Program-made: the position numbers and the translations under genes
Shown here: positions 15,426-23,354 of the stretch, in pieces
Position numbering within the stretch: the first letter of the stretch is position 1
Layout of the letters: the number at the start of each line of letters is the position of its first letter
IMG/VR virus record: IMGVR_UViG_3300010883_000356
Span: 1-26,759 of that record
Source: a virus
Length of the DNA: 26,759 nt
Strand: one strand, 5' to 3'
Notes under the pieces: generated by a model
Told to the model about the DNA's origin: nothing
Seen by the model: the letters and a program-made list of their open reading frames with translations, nothing else
Database searches by the model: none

Positions 15426-16622
15426 GTGAGTATAGTTAAGCGAGGTGAAAATGGTAAGAACAGTATACGGAAGTACTATGATCAATTAAAACAGGACGGT
15501 TGGCGAGGTAATTCCCGTGACAAATGGGCACCATACCATGGTAGAACTGGTCGAGCAAAGCACTTACATGGAGCTGCTATACTTGGAGGGCTGTATTTAT
15601 TAGGTCAATTTAGATCTACTGAGCCTAGATTGTATACAGCTGCCAAATATGCTGTAGCTCCTATACTTGGTACAACTGTACTAGGGAAAATAGCTAATAC
15701 AGCGACAGATGTATTACGTGCAGCTCAACAATTAGGAGCTCTACCAATGGAGCTGACTAACAATTATCCAGATATAGCTATAACAAACAATCCCCTGGAA
15801 CGTATAAAATCTGTCTTTGCAAAACCACAGGTATCAAATGACATTAGAAAAAAGTACGGATTACAGTATGCAACTGATAAATCGTTCTCTACAGATCTAG
15901 GTGAGGCAACTAATCCAGATCTAATACCAGTGAGTTTTAAAAGTGGTGATGGCACATTTATACCTGTACGAGGCACCATATCAGGGCTGTCAGACACTGT
16001 AACACCTACATGGAACGAAACATCATATGTTGGCAGGCCACAAGCTGTAGTAACATACGGTGGATTCGGTCGAGAGATAGCATTTGACCTAACCATAGCA
16101 GCTGTTAACCCCGGTCAATTAAGACCGATGTGGCATAAGATAAATGATATAATGAATCTAGTGCTACCGCAAACTGATATGAAACAAACGCGCTTCGCAG
16201 GAAGATTAACAGAGATTACTATAGGTAATTACATAGAAGAGCAGTTGTGTGCTGTAACAGGAATAACAATAACCCCCCATGAGGAGTCATATTGGGAAAC
16301 AATGGATCCAGATGTACACCACCCGAGCTTGACACTAGATAACTCAGCTGGTAACAAGCTACAGGACGCTGCCCAAGCATGGATAAACCAAAGACGCGCG
16401 AATAAATCGGAAGAAACAATCACCGTACCACTATCTAGAAAGGCCAGAGAGAAACTAGTTCAAGATAATGAATCCCGCAATTTTATAATGCCCCGTGTGG
16501 TAACATTAAATATAGCATTAAAAGTGTTACATAATGCTGTACCTGGAGCTAATGGCGAAGACCTTTTCCACGTCAACCGAGCGCCAGAGTTAGGGACGTA
16601 TGTCGGAGTAAAGGATATATAA
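15426..16622 (+). CDS. 48: Baseplate tail-tube cap protein, gp48-like
   Basis: 398 residues (T4 gp48 is 364). The segment IPVRGTISGLSDTVTPTWNE, YVGRPQAVVTYGGFGREIAF and PMWHKINDIMNLVLPQ (about 178-245) matches gp48: FRATxxGISDSxxPxW, YIGRPDxVYxYTGxxRxxxF and a WxKLNYLVGLxYP-like helix. Translation starts at GTG 15426, one base after the tape-measure stop; no in-frame ATG lies near. Residues ~40-60 (HGAAILGGLYLLGQF) are hydrophobic, probably a buried helix and not a membrane anchor. gp48 caps the baseplate centre and starts tube assembly together with gp54. No separate gp54-like gene is evident nearby. Confidence 0.78.
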   Translation: MSIVKRGENGKNSIRKYYDQLKQDGWRGNSRDKWAPYHGRTGRAKHLHGAAILGGLYLLGQFRSTEPRLYTAAKYAVAPILGTTVLGKIANTATDVLRAAQQLGALPMELTNNYPDIAITNNPLERIKSVFAKPQVSNDIRKKYGLQYATDKSFSTDLGEATNPDLIPVSFKSGDGTFIPVRGTISGLSDTVTPTWNETSYVGRPQAVVTYGGFGREIAFDLTIAAVNPGQLRPMWHKINDIMNLVLPQTDMKQTRFAGRLTEITIGNYIEEQLCAVTGITITPHEESYWETMDPDVHHPSLTLDNSAGNKLQDAAQAWINQRRANKSEETITVPLSRKAREKLVQDNESRNFIMPRVVTLNIALKVLHNAVPGANGEDLFHVNRAPELGTYVGVKDI

Positions 16623-16624
16623 TC

Positions 16625-16912
16625 ATGAGATATAATAATACACCAACGCATAAAGATTCAACAGGATCACGAATCCAAAGCTCAACAATTATACCGAAAA
16701 TTGCAGTATCATCAGATGATCAATATGTAGAAGTATCAGTTACTGACAGGTTAGATACAATATCACATAAATTTTATGGTACACGGGACTATTGGTGGAT
16801 AATCGCAGCTGCAAATCATCTTGGTAAAGGTACAATGACTATTCAAGAAGGAGGTATACTACGATTACCTGCTAACCCAACTGCAATTGCAAACAACCGA
16901 GCGGGATATTAA
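16625..16912 (+). CDS. 53: LysM-like baseplate protein, gp53-like
   Basis: 95 residues. VEVSVTDRLDTISHKFYGTR followed by DYWWIIAAANHLGKGTMTI and GGILRLPANP is a LysM-like fold pattern (Dxxxx-IsxkfYGtxxlWWxIaxxN, then Gxxl-xxP) shared by T4 gp53 baseplate wedge proteins and gpX-like tail proteins. T4 gp53 is 196 residues, so this is a minimal version. The first ~25 residues are probably a flexible arm. ATG 16625 is 2 nt after the gp48-like stop, and the gene ends 2 nt before the giant hub gene. It is expected to sit in the baseplate near tube cap and hub. Confidence 0.68.
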   Translation: MRYNNTPTHKDSTGSRIQSSTIIPKIAVSSDDQYVEVSVTDRLDTISHKFYGTRDYWWIIAAANHLGKGTMTIQEGGILRLPANPTAIANNRAGY

Positions 16913-16914
16913 AT

Positions 16915-19900
16915 ATGGCAGGCTTCAGAGGAATATTTTTAGATTCAATACACCCTTTAGTTGTTAAGCGGTTAGATGCAGATCATGCCGCTTTTAAGCA
17001 AATGTCAATGCAGTATGATACTAATTCGGTCGGAGATGCAACCAAATCATTACCGCAGTATACGAGTACTAACGAAGGAGCTAGGTACTTTTCTGAGCGT
17101 CAAGTATGGATTCGTGTTGTTCCATTTGCAATACCACAAACGGAATACACAACACAGCCAGGGATGATTTTGCAAAACCCACCAGGAGAAGATGGTTGGA
17201 CAGTACCGGAATGGAGAGATTGGGTGATATGGGGTACAAAAGCAGCAGGGATACATAGTGAAGGTGCACCGTATGGAGTACAGGCCTCAGGATTACACAG
17301 TAATACTGTTGGAGGGTGGGGACAAAAGCATGGACTGTATAGGAGAACATCAGAAGCATGGGATGGAGCACAGTCAGCAGGTATACTGAATTCACCACTC
17401 CCGGGAGTCACATCACTACAGGTGAGTAATAAAGGGGATCTAGGTACTATACGTAGAGCGTCTTTCGATATAAAAGTACATAACCTCGCGGATTTAGAAG
17501 CTATAGAAATGATGTACATGGTACCAGGCATATCTGTACTAATAGAATGGGGATGGTATCATCCAGACTTCCCTAATCAGATCGAGCCCATTGATGTAGA
17601 GTTAATAACAGATGGTGCACCATTAGCATCAACAACACTAATTAACACAGAAATATTAAAAAAATCTTTTGGTGTTGGTGGTGGAAGTGCACCGGGTGAT
17701 CCCACTGCACTTTATAATCTTGAAGAAGTGTCAAACGCGCAGTTTGGACCTATGGGCCCTGGAGCAGGGACATATGACGGCTTGTTAGGCGTTGTAACAA
17801 AGTTTAATTGGTCTAACGACGGTCAGGGAGGGTATGATTGTAGAATAGATGTAATATCACCGGGATCATTAGCAACTGGAATCCCCGCGGAAAGTTTCCC
17901 TTTGGGTGGTAGCATAACGATCGACAAACAAGATATTCCTATATCGGATGTTGGTACTATTGTAGCTACTATTAAAAAGCACACGCGGGTGTTCGAAGGA
18001 GACGTCACAGCGGACTTCGTAGCTAACGATGCTTCATCAGCCTACAATAAAATTAGGGTAAGCACTAATAATACACCAGGTGAGGTGGAATTGTCCGATG
18101 GTGACACGGACTTCGATTTCAGTATACCCTCCAAGAAGATAAATACCAGTACCTTCGGTATTAAAATTACTGCAGGTGAGGATGGTGCACTTAAATATGA
18201 CGCTTCAGAAGAAACTGAAGAAGATGGTGAGTACTTTGTGGGTGATTATAAAGGTGGTATACGTGAAAAGATAACACCAATTTACGGGGATAGGACATGG
18301 TGGAACAAGGTGGTAAGCTACTGTTTGCACGGATTCGTGGGTACAGGTTTACGAAGTAGTAAAGATAATCTCAAGAGCGCCATGAGAATCAGGGGAGCAG
18401 TAAGACCGGATTTCACTTTGGAGAACCTTATGAAGTGGGTGGGTGGAGCTGGCTCGATACGAGATCGCGTCCGAGAAATCATGGACGTGGTAGGTGACTT
18501 GGATGACGACTATGGGCTTTTCTTCATGGAGATAAATTACGGAGAACAACTTAGAAACGGTAAATTTATCGTTTATGAAAGCGGAAACGGAGGGAATGCC
18601 GATGTTCGCCTAGATAGAGCTGTCCGCTGGAGATATACCTCATTTGCCATAAAATCTGCAGAAGGGCCGTATGTTGCGTCCCTAAATTTAGGGTTCAACA
18701 AAGGCTTTATTTGGTTTAGTTACAAAAATTACTGGAACCCAGAGCATGTCAACGGCTTGCAAGTAAACATGGAGCTCCCAAACCAGGACGACGTCCCTCT
18801 AGGCAATAGAAAACTCGCGGCCACCACAAACGACATACCTGGTGTATCATATGGAAAGGGCATTAATGATCGTGCACGGGAATACGGGTGGAAAGTCGAT
18901 TCTGACTCCGGGGAGATACAGGATGAGGGGTCTGGTCTTGCTGTAGAGACAGGAGGCTGGACGGCCGGTGACAATAGTGATTTCGATCCTATTTTAATAG
19001 AGCAGCAAACAGGATCCACAATATACAAGAAGTCAGAGAGTGAAGACGGTACAGTAACCTACACAGAAGTCGCGTCTATTGAAAACACCAGCGCAGAACA
19101 AATTACCAAGATGATTCAGCAAAAGGCCGAGAAAATGACACTCGCGGATGTTGAGGTAGCTCAGGCAGAGACTGCAGAAAACATCGCGAAAGACGCAGAG
19201 ATCACAGGTAACGCATCCAATTTCGGAGCTGTGACTTGGGGAGGCCCTTTCTCTCCGGATAAAAAGCCAGTAGTCTTTGGACACGGATCTAACACAGGAA
19301 TATACGCTAAGGTCTGGCCAAAGTTTGCACCTAAACTACATTACATACCAAGCACAGGGCAATTTATATCATCGGAGTTAGGATATGAGACCGCAAATAC
19401 CGGTGCTGGTGAACTGATATTTCCTATAGGAATGGTAGCATATGGTGAAACATACTTAAGTTGGAGATTTGTAGAGGATTATTTATTAAACGAGCTATAT
19501 ATGCCTAGAGCTGAACAGCCCGGTGTCGATAAGAATCCCGACCCATTTATAGCGTTAGAAACAACGTTTCTATCTGCGAACCGTGCATCGGACGAAGAGA
19601 AGAAAATGCTATCAGATGAGTTCTTAAAAGCTTTCCAAGGGTTGATTGAAAAGGATGGTGAACAACTAACAGACGAATCACGAGACCGAGAGACATACAA
19701 CTCACAGCATATAATAAATCACATTACATTGAGATCATACAACCCAGAGGTATGTATACTACCAGGCCAAGAAACAATACCACCACTGGTGGTGGAAAAC
19801 GCAGGAGGCTATTCGGTAACACCACCTGGAAGTCAACACATGTTAGATGAAATGCCCGACTCTCAAGTCGATTTAAATATAAAAGGGGCCACTTGTCTCA

Positions 19901-21528
19901 ATCCTTTTGCAGGAATAAATCAGGAGGGTGATAGAGATCCATCGCTAGGATCTTTACGCAACATTATGATTAATTCTGATCTAATCCAAGAAGCTGCAGA
20001 TAAAGCTCCGAATGTTCGTAAATTTTGTATGTCGATTTTAGATAAAGTTAACCGAGCTTGCGGCGAGCCATGGAAGTTTAAAATGCTAACAAACTCTGCT
20101 TTAGGTAAGATAAGTATTATTGACGAAAATTACACCCCTCCCGGTAATGTAAGCGATTACGGGTTAGGATACACATACATGGATACAGGTACAGATGGTA
20201 CAAATAAAGTGGGTGTTTATAAATTTACCGGGATAGGGTCGGACAACATATTAAAGGATGTTAAAGTACAATCTAAAATACCTTCTGAACTACAAACCAT
20301 GGCATACTACGCTACAATGGGTACAGGCAATGAAAAGGGATCATCGATTCAAATGTTTAATATGTACAGAGGTGGTGTCGTCGATAGGTTAAAATCCATA
20401 TCAAACATAACGGTACTAGGTAATGAGACAGGGTCTGAAGCTTCACGCGCTAAGGTATCTGCAGATCTAATTACATCGTACATGGAACTCCTTCCTAAGA
20501 CTAGACTCAACCAAGTGAGAGGTACCCCTGGACCAGAAACACTTGCAGGGGAGCAGATTGCTAGACAGTATGTACGTAAATATATACATGGTAACACGGT
20601 AGACATAGGCGGGTACAGACCTCCAATGCCTATTGATGTATCGCTATCTTTACATGGTGTTTCTGGTATATTTATGGGAAATGCAATAATGATTAAAACT
20701 ATGAAGGAGGGTGGTATATTACCAAACAGGTACTATAAAAATGTTGCTCTCCAAGCCACAGCTGTAGATCACACAATATCTCCGGAAGGTTGGTCCACGG
20801 AAATATCTACGCTAATGAGACCGTTAGCAGATATGCAGACAGGGGCACCGATAAGTGTTATAGTCAGAGCTGATGCAACAAACCATGATCAAGGAGCTGA
20901 TGTATATAAATGGGCTCAGAATTGGAGAGACACGAGTGAGCCAAATCTACGAAAACCAATCCCTGAAGCACAAGCCGGAGACCAAGCATTAGCAGACAGA
21001 GCAGGAATACCAGTTAATATCCTCCGCGCTGTAAGAGCAGTGGAGTCAAGTGGGAGACCAACGGTATTACGCTTCGAGCCTCATAAATGGAAATCGTTTG
21101 GTGATGGTGTAACTTACCCTGTCACTGGATTTACACTAGGTTACAAGTCAGATGGTACACCATTGAAGTACTCAACGACGAGAGCTGAAACTAATCGAGC
21201 TGCGTTTGAAACCAATTACGCTATAAACCCAACACTAGCTGTGAAATCAACGTCTTTTGGATCATACCAAGTAATGGGCGAAAGTGCCATAAAGCAATAT
21301 GGTACAGCTGAGGCTTTTTGGAAACATTTTAACGAAGATCCTACAGCAGCGTCAGATAGGTTGTTAGTGCAGTGGTTTAAGGATGCCCCAACGGCCATCG
21401 CCGCGGCTAACGTCACACCAATCCCAGATTTTGTAAAGTTAGCTACAAGGTATAACGGCGGTAGCCAAGCCGATCATCACTACGATGCTTTAATCGCTGA
21501 AGCTTATGATAAAGCTACACGCTTATGA
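16915..21528 (+). CDS. Giant baseplate hub protein with C-terminal N-acetylmuramidase domain
   Basis: 1537 residues, the largest gene here. Residues ~170-205 (DLGTIRRASFDIKVHNLADL, then VPGISVLIEWGW) look like a hub/spike beta domain of the kind found in large baseplate proteins of marine myoviruses. The middle (~350-1300) is not recognised. The last ~180 residues match the N-acetylmuramidase family (DUF3380): ADRAGIPVNILRAVRAVESSG with the probable catalytic Glu at 1377, FEPHKW, SFGSYQVMG (1447-1455) and RYNGG (1512-1516). By position after tape measure, gp48- and gp53-like genes it should do the jobs of gp27 and gp5, with a muramidase of a different family in place of T4 gp5 lysozyme. ATG 16915 is 2 nt after the previous stop; no good Shine-Dalgarno, so coupled translation is likely. 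Confidence 0.8.
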   Translation: MAGFRGIFLDSIHPLVVKRLDADHAAFKQMSMQYDTNSVGDATKSLPQYTSTNEGARYFSERQVWIRVVPFAIPQTEYTTQPGMILQNPPGEDGWTVPEWRDWVIWGTKAAGIHSEGAPYGVQASGLHSNTVGGWGQKHGLYRRTSEAWDGAQSAGILNSPLPGVTSLQVSNKGDLGTIRRASFDIKVHNLADLEAIEMMYMVPGISVLIEWGWYHPDFPNQIEPIDVELITDGAPLASTTLINTEILKKSFGVGGGSAPGDPTALYNLEEVSNAQFGPMGPGAGTYDGLLGVVTKFNWSNDGQGGYDCRIDVISPGSLATGIPAESFPLGGSITIDKQDIPISDVGTIVATIKKHTRVFEGDVTADFVANDASSAYNKIRVSTNNTPGEVELSDGDTDFDFSIPSKKINTSTFGIKITAGEDGALKYDASEETEEDGEYFVGDYKGGIREKITPIYGDRTWWNKVVSYCLHGFVGTGLRSSKDNLKSAMRIRGAVRPDFTLENLMKWVGGAGSIRDRVREIMDVVGDLDDDYGLFFMEINYGEQLRNGKFIVYESGNGGNADVRLDRAVRWRYTSFAIKSAEGPYVASLNLGFNKGFIWFSYKNYWNPEHVNGLQVNMELPNQDDVPLGNRKLAATTNDIPGVSYGKGINDRAREYGWKVDSDSGEIQDEGSGLAVETGGWTAGDNSDFDPILIEQQTGSTIYKKSESEDGTVTYTEVASIENTSAEQITKMIQQKAEKMTLADVEVAQAETAENIAKDAEITGNASNFGAVTWGGPFSPDKKPVVFGHGSNTGIYAKVWPKFAPKLHYIPSTGQFISSELGYETANTGAGELIFPIGMVAYGETYLSWRFVEDYLLNELYMPRAEQPGVDKNPDPFIALETTFLSANRASDEEKKMLSDEFLKAFQGLIEKDGEQLTDESRDRETYNSQHIINHITLRSYNPEVCILPGQETIPPLVVENAGGYSVTPPGSQHMLDEMPDSQVDLNIKGATCLNPFAGINQEGDRDPSLGSLRNIMINSDLIQEAADKAPNVRKFCMSILDKVNRACGEPWKFKMLTNSALGKISIIDENYTPPGNVSDYGLGYTYMDTGTDGTNKVGVYKFTGIGSDNILKDVKVQSKIPSELQTMAYYATMGTGNEKGSSIQMFNMYRGGVVDRLKSISNITVLGNETGSEASRAKVSADLITSYMELLPKTRLNQVRGTPGPETLAGEQIARQYVRKYIHGNTVDIGGYRPPMPIDVSLSLHGVSGIFMGNAIMIKTMKEGGILPNRYYKNVALQATAVDHTISPEGWSTEISTLMRPLADMQTGAPISVIVRADATNHDQGADVYKWAQNWRDTSEPNLRKPIPEAQAGDQALADRAGIPVNILRAVRAVESSGRPTVLRFEPHKWKSFGDGVTYPVTGFTLGYKSDGTPLKYSTTRAETNRAAFETNYAINPTLAVKSTSFGSYQVMGESAIKQYGTAEAFWKHFNEDPTAASDRLLVQWFKDAPTAIAAANVTPIPDFVKLATRYNGGSQADHHYDALIAEAYDKATRL

Positions 21529-21536
21529 TAAATATA
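21525..21536 (+). promoter_or_regulatory. Weak variant of the promoter element
   Basis: ATGATAAATATA overlaps the hub stop codon and differs from ATGATATTTATA at two positions. It starts 22 nt before the next ATG (21547) and is followed by AGGAG. It may be only an AT-rich ribosome-site leader. Confidence 0.25.
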
Positions 21537-21546
21537 GGAGAGCAAT

Positions 21547-21999
21547 ATGAGTGAGCTTAATGGAAGTCAAAGCTATGTTAGTGAAGGTACCACAGAAGCT
21601 ATGTACAATTACCAGGTCGTAACGGGCGCCAGTCGTACCTCTATTTTAACTCAAGCAGTTAACGATGATCTCACACTTAGCCAGATCAACGACGCGTACA
21701 AGCGTGTTATAGTTGTTAGATACACCGGTGAAATCCGCGAAGTATATCCCGATGATTATAATAAGTATAAAGATAGCTTAGCTAAAGGAATATATCAGCC
21801 TATAATATTTTACTGGACCCAGGCCGATGGTGATTATAATCAAACACAGGCGACATCCGCGACTGGTCAAGCAAGTGGAATATTACACCAAGTGGTACAG
21901 CAATGGTTTGCAAAACAACTTAATCAGCAGTCTGATGACCCCACTGTTACATCTCGCTTGTCGATAGATATAGATGCATATAACTCACCTTTGTTGTAA
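21547..21999 (+). CDS. Unknown protein following the hub gene, probably virion-associated
   Basis: 150 residues, mixed alpha/beta. Visible segments are RVIVVRYTGEIREVYPDDYN, YQPIIFYWTQADGDYNQ, a helical QASGILHQVVQQWFAKQLNQ and a C-terminal strand RLSIDIDAYNSPLL. There is no signal peptide, membrane segment or catalytic motif. AGGAGA (21536-21541) precedes the ATG. It closes the baseplate operon, so a baseplate or wedge component is a reasonable guess, but I do not recognise a family. Confidence 0.6.
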   Translation: MSELNGSQSYVSEGTTEAMYNYQVVTGASRTSILTQAVNDDLTLSQINDAYKRVIVVRYTGEIREVYPDDYNKYKDSLAKGIYQPIIFYWTQADGDYNQTQATSATGQASGILHQVVQQWFAKQLNQQSDDPTVTSRLSIDIDAYNSPLL

Positions 22000-22021
22000 T
22001 AATAGTTGGTTATTTGATGTT

Positions 22022-22042
22022 TTTTACTTATATTAAGTAAAA
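22022..22042 (+). repeat. Perfect AT-rich inverted repeat before the polymerase gene
   Basis: TTTTACTTA (22022-22030), TAT and TAAGTAAAA (22034-22042) form a perfect 9-bp hairpin with a 3-nt loop. No T tract follows on the + strand, so it is not a classical terminator there. It could stabilise the upstream mRNA end or act as an operator for the polymerase gene, whose ATG is 18 nt away. Confidence 0.6.
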
Positions 22043-22059
22043 GATTATAAAGGTTATAC

Positions 22060-23325
22060 ATGGTAGTAGATAGTGAAGATATATTATCTGCGCTCAAGAA
22101 AGATTACGCGAGCTCTGATTCTATAGTAATTCCTATATATAGTGATATTCGTAAACATCGAGTTAATAATCGAGTATCTCTATTATATATTTATATTATA
22201 GATACCAGTAAGGAGTATGTAATACTTATCAATCACTCTGATAAGGTATTCTCTGTAGATGAGCTGCAGTTTATAAATAACGATAAGTGCAAATACACGT
22301 ACAGTTCAGGTATAACAAACTCTATAAATATAGATGCTCTCTACTATATGAGTAATTTACATAATATTAAAACGGAAGAGATACACACTCCAGCGCATAC
22401 GCACTTCTATAATAAGTATTGGAGGTTGGATAATATAAACGACATAATTCCAGTGTTAAAGCATGTAGAGTATTGTGGTAAGGTTCGTGATATTGTGTTA
22501 GACATAAGGGAAAATAGGTCTATGCAAGGATTTGATGAGTATAATAGACAAGTAATACCAGCATTCAAATCTATAGAAAATAATGGATTGGCCACTAACA
22601 GTGGAGTGGAGTACACTAAATATAATCTATGGTCAATTACAGGAAGGCCTAGCAATGCATTCGGAGGTATAAACTACGCAGCATTAAAGAAGGATGACGG
22701 CACTCGTGGGCGATTTGTAAGTAGATTTGATAAAGGTAAGTTGGTTGAGTTTGATTTCGATGCATACCATCTGCGACTAATTGCTAAAATGATTAACTAT
22801 GAATTGCCTAACACCTCAATACATACATACTTAGGAAAATACTATTTTGGCAAAGATCTGATAACAGTTGATGAGTATAACGAATCAAAATCTGTAACAT
22901 TTAAAATATTGTATGGTGGAGTGCCTAAAGAGTTTGAGAATATACCATTCTTTGGTAAAGTTAAACAGCACATTTTTGAAGTCTGGGATATTTATAAGCG
23001 TAAAGGTTATGTAGAAACACCTATATTTAAAAGAAGGCTGTATGCTGAGAATCTTAAGGATAGGGATATAAAACCTCAAACATTGTTTAACTATATGATC
23101 CAAGCTATGGAAACAGAGCAGAATGTTCTTATAATTAACGAAATACAGGAGATGTTAAAAGAGTATCAAACTAAATTAGTGTTATATACGTATGATGCAC
23201 TGCTATTCGATCTACATCCAGATGAAACCGACCTGTTGAATATGATAAAGGAAAAAATGATTTATCCAATAAAATGTACCACGGGACATAATTATAATAA
23301 AATGGAAGCCTACAATTTTGAATAG
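22060..23325 (+). CDS. Compact family-A (Pol I-like) DNA polymerase, divergent
   Basis: 421 residues. The C-terminal ~240 carry the family-A palm and fingers. YNLWSITGRPSNAFGGINYA (188-207) matches the T-x-x-G-R-x-S...N region. Motif A is LVEFDFDAYHLRLIA with D232 as catalytic Asp. Motif B is KSVTFKILYGG, keeping K277, F281, Y285 and G286 of the Klenow K-F-Y-G set. KPQTLFNYMIQAMETEQNVL (338-357) is the conserved helix, and motif C is LYTYDALLFDL with D379. The Klenow residues E710, R754, H881 and E883 are replaced here by H237, Y273, Y378 and A380. The N-terminal ~170 residues are short and have no clear DEDD exonuclease motifs. AAAGG (22049-22053) precedes the ATG. A polymerase among late tail genes is unexpected; T4 uses family B. 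Replication, repair or gap-filling roles are all open. Confidence 0.85.
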   Translation: MVVDSEDILSALKKDYASSDSIVIPIYSDIRKHRVNNRVSLLYIYIIDTSKEYVILINHSDKVFSVDELQFINNDKCKYTYSSGITNSINIDALYYMSNLHNIKTEEIHTPAHTHFYNKYWRLDNINDIIPVLKHVEYCGKVRDIVLDIRENRSMQGFDEYNRQVIPAFKSIENNGLATNSGVEYTKYNLWSITGRPSNAFGGINYAALKKDDGTRGRFVSRFDKGKLVEFDFDAYHLRLIAKMINYELPNTSIHTYLGKYYFGKDLITVDEYNESKSVTFKILYGGVPKEFENIPFFGKVKQHIFEVWDIYKRKGYVETPIFKRRLYAENLKDRDIKPQTLFNYMIQAMETEQNVLIINEIQEMLKEYQTKLVLYTYDALLFDLHPDETDLLNMIKEKMIYPIKCTTGHNYNKMEAYNFE

Positions 23326-23332
23326 GCTTTTT
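23306..23332 (+). terminator. Terminator hairpin overlapping the polymerase stop codon
   Basis: AAGCCTA (23306-23312) pairs with TAGGCTT (23323-23329) over a 10-nt loop and is followed by more T (to 23332). The polymerase stop TAG is in the 3' arm. The next promoter-like element begins in the T tract itself. Confidence 0.65.
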
Positions 23333-23346
23333 GATATTTATATATA
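23331..23346 (+). promoter_or_regulatory. Putative late promoter element after the polymerase gene
   Basis: TTGATATTTATATATA starts 24 nt before the ATG at 23355. A TTG start at 23331 would lie within the element and is therefore unlikely. Confidence 0.6.
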
Positions 23347-23354
23347 GAAAATTT

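Noticed and set aside
15540-15605. Membrane-anchored protein call for the gp48-like gene
   Set aside because: The hydrophobic stretch near residues 40-60 is short and glycine-rich in a protein whose remaining sequence matches a baseplate component.
17100-17531. Overlapping minus-strand frames in the 5' part of the hub gene
   Set aside because: Cysteine/proline-rich translations typical of antisense shadows; several such frames overlap one another and none has a start context.
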